Assembly: GCA_002286715.1 (NCBI GenBank)
Contig: NSJX01000001.1
Coordinates: 1,285,925-1,349,924 of the forward strand
Direction of reading: 5' to 3'
DNA length: 64,000 nt
Source: Dentipellis sp. KUC8613
Taxonomy: Eukaryota; Basidiomycota; Agaricomycetes; Russulales; Hericiaceae
Shown here: positions 57,113-64,000 of the stretch, one piece after another
Position numbering within the stretch: the stretch's first letter is position 1
Layout: every line of letters begins with the position of its first letter
Made by a program: the position numbers and the translations under genes
Notes under the pieces: model-generated
What the model was told of the DNA's origin: nothing
The model's input: the letters and a program-made list of their open reading frames with translations, nothing else
Database searches by the model: none

Positions 57113-59547
57113 ATGATGTCAATCGATGTTTCTGCTACGCCGCGGCCAAGGCCGCCAGCCAAGGCACGTCAGACATCTAGCCAGTACAAGGGCTCTCCTC
57201 CTCCTCCATACGTCCTGCCTCTCTCGCATCTCAGTACCCGAGGACTTTCATCCTCCATTTCTGGGGAGACTATCCTCGGATCGCCTATCTCGGTTACCGC
57301 TCAGCTTGTTCGCTCGCTCGGGGGTGACAGTCCATCTCGGAATTCTGACGAATCTGCCGCCGCCGTGGAGGAATGGCTCAATGAACGGTCGCGAGAGGAG
57401 CTCTCCGATCTATTGCTTACAGCCAACGGCGTCATTCGCGCGCGCGAACAAGGTCAGTACCTACATCCTGCTCGTTTCTCCAAAGCGCTGTACCGAGCAT
57501 GCCTCCCCTGACCGCTCACATGCCGAATTATGCAGAGTTGAGCCTGACGTCTGACTTGTGTAAGAACCTTTACAATGGAAACGTCACATTGAAGAGCAAG
57601 CACCAGGCGCTGCTCGCCCGTCTCCCCGCCGAAAGCACAACCACGCCTATCACTTCACCAGCCATGTCTATCGCACCGACACCCCATGTGTACACCAGCA
57701 GCCTTCCGCGCTCGACGGCCCCCAATCCGTCTGTGGTGCGGCATGCGCGCCGCATCTCTGTGTCGCCCTCGGACATTGCTCAGCTTTCCGACCAAAACGC
57801 GGAATTGATGTCAAAGGTTGAAATGTTAGAGCGCGAATCCTCGCAGGCGGATCAGCTGGGAAGACGCAAGCTCAAGAAACTCGAGAAGGAAATCCAGACG
57901 CTTCGCGAGGAGCTGGACGCGTCGAGGGCCAGGAGCGACGAGCTCGAGCAGCAAGTGCGCTTGGAGTCGAAGGTCGGGAAAGACAGCGAAGAGGCCCTGC
58001 AGAAGAAGCACGAGAGGGAGGAGAGGGTCAAAGCGTTGAGGAAGAAGCAGGACGCCGACGAAGTCGAGGAGCCTATGCGCGACTTCGCGCCAGGCAGTGC
58101 GCCTGTAGCTGCTCGGACCTTCCTGCCTCCACTGAAGATGCCAGCCACTCCCTACCCGCCGTCACCTCGTCCTCCCAAGGCGCTGCTAAGCATAGGCATG
58201 GGCTTACCTTCTTCTTTGGCGTCCTCCCCGAACCCCATGGAGTATGGTCTCCTGTCTCAGCTGCTCGCCAAGGTTCGCGAACTGGAACAGACGAACGAGC
58301 AGATCACCGAGCAGCAGAGAAGCACGACGATGAAGTTGCGCGAAGCACAATCCGAGGTCGAGGCAATTGGCCAGCTATATGCGTGTTTGGATGATGATGC
58401 CCATATCGAGTTCCAAGCTGCAGACGAAGACCAACCGACCGCCAGGTCGGACACCGGGACCATGAGGTTCAGGAGCCTGCGTCGTTCGATCGGTGGTGGC
58501 ATCACCAGGAGCCTCGAGGGCGCTGTTCTGGACGAGGATCCGCTGGAACTCGTTGACACGGTGCGCGGGAGCCTTGATCACAAGGATGGGACTGGCCGTC
58601 GGAGTCGCAAGAGCATCATTGGTTTCTTCGATCCCTCCTCCCCTGAGGCAGCGTCACCCGCGCCCGCAACGCACTCTCTGGTATGGACAGCTTCATCGAG
58701 CGATCCATCATCGCCCACGCTCTCATCGCTCGATCTCCCCGCATCTTCGTTTCCTCTGGAGTCCACACCAGACATCAACGTCCGCCGCCCAACGCTCGGG
58801 AGCGAGCTGGGCAGTGAGTTCGGAGACGACTCGCCAAGTGTCGGGAATCACCATCTGCGGTCCACGAGCCTGTATGATATCATTCAGTTCTCTCCATTGC
58901 CATCGCCCCTGCCGTCGCCATCGCCCGCAGAGCGTCCCTTGCAGGGTTCTGCGAACATGGTATCATTCCCGACCCAGACCGTCGTCGCCAGCACGACCGC
59001 GCTCCAGCTTGCCCTGGATCAGCCCTCCGCCTCCGAGACGACTCAGGGTTCGAATAGGACGCCGAACAAGTCAACTTACGGGAGAACGTATCGCCTTTCG
59101 GAGACGGTGCGATCGCGTACGGGTCGTTGGGTGGACAGGCGGTTTGGGGATGCCTCGGATTCGCCCCTGGCTGGCGACGCCCACCGTGCTGCCGTCGTGT
59201 CTCCCAAGGGGAATACTGCTGCGGACAGGTTCAATAAGGTTTTCAGTACCGTCGACGCGGTTGTGGAGACGTTCACCAGCGCAGTGGCTTCGAAGACCAC
59301 GTTGACTGCAGGAGAGGACAAGCAGGATGTCGCGGACGGACGTGCCGACGACAGCGTGGACACCCGCCAGGAGACGCATGCGCCCGCTAAGAAGCATGGA
59401 TTGACGTCCGTCATGCTGGAGTTGTGGCTCTGGCTGCAGTTTGCTGTGATCGTGTTGGTGTTTTTGTGGGCGATGGCGAAGAGGGGGCCGAAGAGCGTTC
59501 TCGACGAGGCGGACCGTAGACGAACTTCCGCTGCCGGACGGCGCTGA
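57113..59547 (+). CDS. Tail-anchored coiled-coil protein, unknown function
   Basis: I do not recognise the family. 783 aa, two exons: 57113..57452 and 57536..59547 (2352 nt). The N-terminus is Pro/Ser-rich, with a helical patch around VEEWLNERSREELSDLLLTA. A coiled coil runs over about residues 215-320 (heptad-like, rich in Glu/Lys/Arg/Leu: LGRRKLKKLEKEIQTLREEL). A second, shorter one lies near 370-420 (LLAKVRELEQTNEQITEQQ). Then comes a long Ser/Pro disordered stretch and, 25 residues before the end, one strongly hydrophobic segment (LWLWLQFAVIVLVFLWAMA) followed by a short basic tail. This is the layout of a C-terminal tail-anchored tether; the target membrane is unknown. Confidence 0.8.
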
Positions 59548-59927
59548 CTTGGATTCTAGTTTGGTCATGGCGTGTCTTTTCTGCATTCATTTGATTCCGT
59601 TCGAGCAGTTTCGTCAACTTCATACCACCCGCATGTATCAACGTACATCCCGCACTCTATCCGCCACGGTGTAATGACTTCGTACCGTAATACTTTGTTT
59701 CTCCCCTCAAGCCTCTGAGACTTGGATCTGTCTCATTTCCCACTCGCGTGACCGTTCTGGAGTCACGGCGTACGGCTGTTTCTCAGTTCATTCAGAATTT
59801 GCGGAAGCACTACCAACACCGACGTCATCCGTGTACCATGACCTCAGCTCCATCCCCCCTATAAGTAGAGAACGTCAACGGCGGGTCTGCTGCTCACCTC
59901 CTCTTCCCACCTAAAAACATCACTACC
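59548..59927. other. Spacer upstream of RCF2
   Basis: 380 bp. 3' flank of the coiled-coil gene, then a promoter with CTATAAG near 59859, about 70 bp before the RCF2 ATG. Confidence 0.5.
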
Positions 59928-60823
59928 ATGAAGGTAACTTGCGCGCCTTTACAGCGACCGAAACGATGGAATTGACCCGGATTCGCGCTCTAGTCAAGGG
60001 CTGAACTTCTCAGAGATCATCAGCAGGCAGTGGCCATCGGCGGTGCGAAGGGCCTCTTTGGAGGCCTCGCTATCGCCGCGCCCGCCTCGTTTTATGCCTC
60101 GCGCATGTACCCACAATACCGCGCCCTGCCGCCGTCTCTCAAGGCCTTCGGCGCAGTCCTCGTCGTCGTGCCATCCTTCGTGATCATGGGCGAGAAGGCG
60201 TCACGTGAGTTTGAAAAGGCGCACCGGTATGCTGTTGCTAGCGCGCCTGCCAGTCTATTTCTGACCATCTGTTAGCCCTGGGGCTGAGAAACAGGAGGTG
60301 CAGGCGCCGAAGAGAGATGCGGTCTGGGACAAGTTGCCTCTCAGCGACAAGGTTCTGGATTTCACCGCCCGCCACCAGTGGAGCTTCATTGCTGGAAGCT
60401 GGGCTGTTGGCATCGCCGGGGCGTTCGCCTACATCATGAGAGATCCGTAAGCTCAAAACGCAGAGACGAAAGTCGCACCACATTGAAATCTTTTGTTCAA
60501 CAGTTACCAATCGTTGTCGCAGAAGGTAGCTGTCATGCCCCGCTCGTCAGGATGCTGCTGACATGCTTTCAATCACCTAGGTCGTGCAGGCCCGGATGTT
60601 CTCCCAGGGCATGACGATTGGCATGGTGCTTGCTGCTGCGACGATTTCGCGCACGCGGTCGTACAGGCGCGAGGAGACGGATGCGAGCACGAAGGTCTGT
60701 GTTGCCTTTTTTGCGCGCCAAAGGAGAGCTGCTAAAGTTCAGCCTGACGCGCAGATAAACCTGGATCACTCGTGGCAACAGGCGTTGATGCACGAAGACC
60801 GGAACAGAGCGGCCAGCCATTGA
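59928..60823 (+). CDS. RCF2: Respiratory supercomplex factor 2 (HIG1-domain protein)
   Basis: Mitochondrial inner-membrane protein associated with cytochrome c oxidase and III-IV supercomplexes. 194 aa, six exons: 59928..59933, 60024..60226, 60276..60446, 60504..60525, 60581..60694, 60755..60823 (585 nt). Exon 1 codes only Met-Lys. The N-terminal hairpin AIGGAKGLFGGLAIAAPASFYASRMYP is typical of Rcf2, with a second hydrophobic segment PSLKAFGAVLVVVPSFVIM. The C-terminal HIG1 domain has two membrane helices, WSFIAGSWAVGIAGAFAYI and ARMFSQGMTIGMVLAAATIS, joined by MRDPYQSLSQKVVQ. A short tail DHSWQQALMHED ends it. The acceptor of exon 2 could be 60024 or 60027 (NAGNAG), changing one Gln. Confidence 0.9.
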
Positions 60824-61265
60824 GGCTAGTTCGAAAGTGGATCGATTTGTCCCGCAAGCACGCCCTCGTGGGGCGCAGCAATAATGTATAGTAGTCGGAA
60901 TTCCGTATGTATTAGTACACGCACCAGAGTCATGTTTTGCATGTTCCGCGGGGTTGACGATGTGGTCGCCAACGTTCAATAAAAGTTGTTATTGCCTGAA
61001 TTTAGACCAACAGTGGTCGGGGCAAGGGTGAGGCGGAATGGAGGACGAATGAGCCGAGGAGAGGGTGAGTGGACTGGCGGAGGGGGAGTGCCGGGATGCC
61101 GCCAGGCGTGGGAGGGATTCTTGTGTGTCGCAACAGCGTGAGCGCCCCTTGCACCCTTAGATCGCGCTATCACCCGCCGGCCAATACAATCGCTGACACA
61201 CTTTAATCCATGGCCGCCAGGTTTGCTTCCACACCTCTTTCTCTCCTTTCCGTCCGACGCTCACC
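60824..61265. other. Spacer between RCF2 and four-TM protein
   Basis: 442 bp. 3' flank, then promoter; GA-rich on the plus strand near 61020-61090. No gene recognised. Confidence 0.5.
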
Positions 61266-62294
61266 ATGTTGCGCTGGAACAGGACGGCGTCGTTGATAAT
61301 CGCGCTCTTCGGAGCCTTCACGAACCTTGTCTTCGCAGTTCAGCTCTTCGCCGTATGGACGTCCTTCAAGTGGGACACGGAGAGCGAGTGGGAGAGCTCT
61401 GCTGATTCATGGACCGTCAACGGGGCGAAAATGGTTGGAGGTCTGGCTGCGGCGTATTTCCTGACTGCAGCGGTAGCGAGTGTTGCTGGGTTCGTTGGGA
61501 TTGTCAAGGTTCGTCTCGTCCTTCCCGTTTGACGACCAAGCCCTGAGCGTCACGCCACTCAGGGAATCCCGAAATACGTTCGTTTCTACCGTGATTACTC
61601 CATCGCAGACTTCACGTTCTGCACCTTCACGACGCTCTTTGTGACATACGCATCCTTCCGTTACTACTCCGTTCGCACCGGCATCTGCGAGGAGCTTTCG
61701 CGGCACTCGGACCTCATGCGCGATCTGGCTGAGGTCGGACTCAACCTGGAGAATTGCGAGCAGTGGTTCGAAAGGGCCGTCGTTGCCTTCGTTGTTGTGA
61801 TGCTCATCGTGATTGTCATCCGCGTGAGTAATACCGCTATGGTCACCGCGCCCCGAGGCTGACATCCCCCCGTTCAGCTCCATTTCATGATTGCATTGTC
61901 AAGCTACTACCGCCAGCTGCTCTCGAGGCAGCATGGCGGCATCCCCCTATTTGTTTCCTCCCGTAACCACAAGGATCCATCACTCCAACGCATCTACCTT
62001 CTCCCTTCCCCTGCATCGCCGACGTCGCATATGGGCTTCTCGTCCCGGGACGATTTGGACAGCGTTGTCTATGCCCCCGTGCCGCTGCGAGACCTGTCCG
62101 AGCGGGACGCGCGGGAGTTGAACGCAAGGGAGGCGTGGATCCATTCCGACAACCGTCAGCCGCCGCGCCAGCACCGTCACTCGCATTCGCACTCGCACCC
62201 GCGTTCGCACAGGCACCACGGGTCGGGGCGAATTGGACTGCCCATACGACCTGACGAGGGGCTGCTGCCGGGACACGAGAAGTTCAAGGATTGA
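61266..62294 (+). CDS. Four-TM membrane protein with His-rich tail, unknown function
   Basis: I do not recognise the family. 306 aa, three exons: 61266..61508, 61563..61823, 61878..62294 (921 nt). Hydrophobic segments lie at about 8-30 (ASLIIALFGAFTNLVFAVQL), 56-79 (GGLAAAYFLTAAVASVAGFVGI), 93-112 (FTFCTFTTLFVTYASF) and 147-170 (AVVAFVVVMLIVIVI). Two Cys in the loop between the third and fourth segments (GICEEL, ENCEQW) could pair, as in tetraspan proteins. The 140-residue cytosolic tail is polar, with LPSPASPTSHMG and a run of alternating His/Ser/Arg (HRHSHSHSHPRSHRHH) near the end that could bind metal. The layout resembles fungal tetraspan-like proteins, but no diagnostic motif is seen. 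Confidence 0.75.
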
Positions 62295-62675
62295 TTGGAT
62301 CTGCTACGCTCTTTTGTGTTCTATATTATTTCCGTGGTATTCCTTAGCTCGCTCATATCTATTGACACGGTTGGGTCTCTGGATATCGTTACCATTCACA
62401 CAGAGTGATCTCCTTTTGTGCATCGTTGTGTTGTATGTTATCTTTGGGAATTTACGCTGTTGCAGTGATTATCAAATAATGTTTGTTCAACTTTGTTGTG
62501 TGAGATTGGAAGAAATGATCGGGGTCTGGACTCGAGTCTCGGCACAAGCACGCGCCTGCCTGGTCGAGATGTCCAAAACTGAGTCCACACAGTGCGTCAC
62601 TCGCCTGGTCGAGACCCTCCTCATAATTTATTACTTGCTCATCCCCCCGTCTCCACTCTCTCGTCCAACAACAAC
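62295..62675. other. Spacer between four-TM gene and TPA1
   Basis: 381 bp: T-rich 3' flank (62310-62500), then the TPA1 promoter. A plus-strand open frame crosses it (62233..62730), but it starts inside the previous gene in another frame and has no family features. Confidence 0.5.
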
Positions 62676-64000
62676 ATGGTCAGAACACGCGCCCGCTCCC
62701 CCACCCCTGAGGAGGATGGCCCTACCATGATCAAGCGCTTCAAGAGCGTTCATGTATCCTCCTCCTCCGATCCTGCCGTCCTGCACGACCCCACCCCCTG
62801 CTTTGCACCCAACCTCTTCGACCCCGCCAGCATTCAGCGCCTCCATGCGTCATACAAGTCCAGTGAACCCTTCAAATACACCCTCATCGAGAAGCTTTTC
62901 CAGGACGATCTTCTCATGAACGTCAAGGACGAGTGTCTGAGCGAGCTCCACTTCACAGAAAAAGAGACCGATATCTACAAGGTCAGATCCATCGCCGCCT
63001 CTGGCCCTGCTCCTCGTTCACCTCGTCCTTCCGCCGCCTCCAGGTCAACCAGACGGGCGACCTTGCCTCGCTTTCCTACCTCACCGAGTCCCAGATCGCG
63101 CTGCTCCCTAACATCCTTAAGCTGCGCGATGCGTTGTACTCGTCTACCTTCCGCACCTTCCTCCAAAAGGTGACCGGATGCGGCGCCCTGTCTGGCGTCA
63201 AGCAAGACATGTCCGTCAACACTTACAAAAAGGGCTGCCATCTCCTGAACCACGACGATGTCATCGGCACCCGCCGTGTATCATATATCCTCTACATGCC
63301 TCTCCCGCACTACCAACTCTGGCAGAAAGACTGGGGAGGTGCTCTCGAGCTCTACCCTGTCCGACCAGGCCCCGAAGGTCTCCTCGAGCCCGAAGCCGTG
63401 CCCACGAAGAGCATACCGCCCAGCTGGAACCAGTTCATCTTCTTCGAAGTCCAGCCTGGGCGCAGCTTCCACTCTGTCGAAGAAGTTGTCGTCGGCGAGG
63501 GTGAGGATGGTCGTCAGCGACTGAGCATCAGCGGTTGGTTCCACTCTGCGCAGGAGGGCGAGGAAGGTTATCAACCCGAACCACCCAGCGAGCTGAAAAG
63601 CTCGCGCGATCAGCTGGTAAGTATCATGTTCGCTCGCGCACATTTCGTTCCTGAACCGACGCCTGCATACCTCAAGGCATCCACCGCTACAGTATTTAAA
63701 CCCTATGCAGAGACAGAACGTCCTCCTCTTCCCGACGAGCAACTGACCGAGGACCAGGTTTCATTCCTGTCCGAGTTCCTGAACCCTGTCTACCTCCAGT
63801 TCCGTACGATGAAGGCCCTCGCATCGCGCTTCGTCGAGGAGTCCTCGCTCGAGCTCCACGAATTCCTCAACGCGCCCATCGCCGAGCGGCTGAGAAACGG
63901 CCTGCGCGAGATCGATGTGCGCGACGGGCTCAGCGAGTCGCGTGAGGGGCGTGTCCCTCCACACTCGGCCGGCTCGGGCGAGGGCTGGCTTACGAAGGGC
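62676..64000 (+). CDS. TPA1: Prolyl 3,4-dihydroxylase TPA1/OFD1 (3' end outside window)
   Basis: 2-oxoglutarate/Fe(II) oxygenase that hydroxylates a proline of ribosomal protein uS12 and, as Ofd1, controls hypoxic transcription factor turnover. Exons: 62676..62981, 63044..63616, 63677..64000 (continues; 401 codons seen). Basic N-terminus (TMIKRFKSVH), then the catalytic domain: LLNHDDVIGTRRVSYILYM with Fe ligands H172 and D174, DWGGALELYPV, and the distal His H245 in GRSFHSVEEV followed by RLSISGWFH. The C-terminal, degenerate oxygenase domain begins around FLSEFLNPVYLQ. The 60-bp intron 63617..63676 is divisible by three and stop-free. Splicing gives SSRDQLASTATVF, which I prefer. Confidence 0.93.

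Noticed and set aside
1..64000. CRISPR arrays, insertion sequences, prophage or bacterial operons
   Set aside because: No repeat-spacer arrays, transposase or reverse-transcriptase motifs, or terminal repeats were seen. All genes are spliced fungal genes. The retropepsin-like domain at 37.2-38.8 kb belongs to DDI1, not to a retroelement.

Overview
This 64 kb window is eukaryotic nuclear DNA, almost certainly from an Agaricomycete (basidiomycete) fungus. Genes are dense (about one per 2.4 kb, on both strands). They are cut by many 46-75 bp introns, nearly all GT-AG with a few GC-AG. The gene content is fungal: His4, Atg29, a fungal chitin synthase, Spo12, a SIN-type Cdc14 and a Zn(II)2Cys6 regulator. 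I rebuilt 27 gene models by hand from conserved protein motifs and splice sites. Apart from the two genes cut by the window edges, every model but one sums to a whole number of codons. The exception is the fumarylacetoacetate-hydrolase-family gene, which is off by one base.

Layout. 0-2 kb: HIS4 (minus, 3' end outside the window). 2.9-12 kb: two tandem Argonaute genes with identical 22-exon structures. 12.4-16 kb: GH2 beta-mannosidase. 16.6-20.7 kb: RHEB GTPase, SPO12 and a RING protein. 20.9-27.4 kb: chitin synthase and CLPTM1, divergent. 27.8-30.5 kb: an unrecognised protein with a Cys-rich N-terminus. 30.8-33.1 kb: TOM20, which by splicing also appears able to continue into a SET methyltransferase. 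33.3-35.4 kb: a BCS1-like AAA ATPase. 35.7-40.6 kb: SPT3, DDI1 and ATG29. 41.2-45.1 kb: a Zn2Cys6 regulator divergent from YIH1. 45.3-49.2 kb: succinate-semialdehyde dehydrogenase and a FAH-family hydrolase. 49.5-52 kb: SIN Cdc14 and cytochrome b5. 52.8-64 kb: a membrane-anchored FG nucleoporin, a tail-anchored coiled-coil protein, RCF2, a four-TM protein and TPA1/OFD1 (3' end outside the window).

Most genes are unrelated housekeeping genes. Links worth noting are: a tandem RNAi module; HIS4 with a Gcn4/Cpc1-type site together with YIH1, a regulator of the same general amino-acid control pathway; and SPO12 and cdc14, mitotic-exit genes that both have MluI-box (ACGCGT) motifs upstream.

The most unusual signals are in splicing. 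Both Argonautes carry a conserved 3-nt microexon. In both, the codon for the third catalytic Asp is split by an intron with a non-GT donor (GC in one copy, GA in the other). TOM20/SET looks like one locus making two proteins through an alternatively used intron. There are further microexons of 4, 6 and 7 nt in CLPTM1, RCF2 and SSADH.
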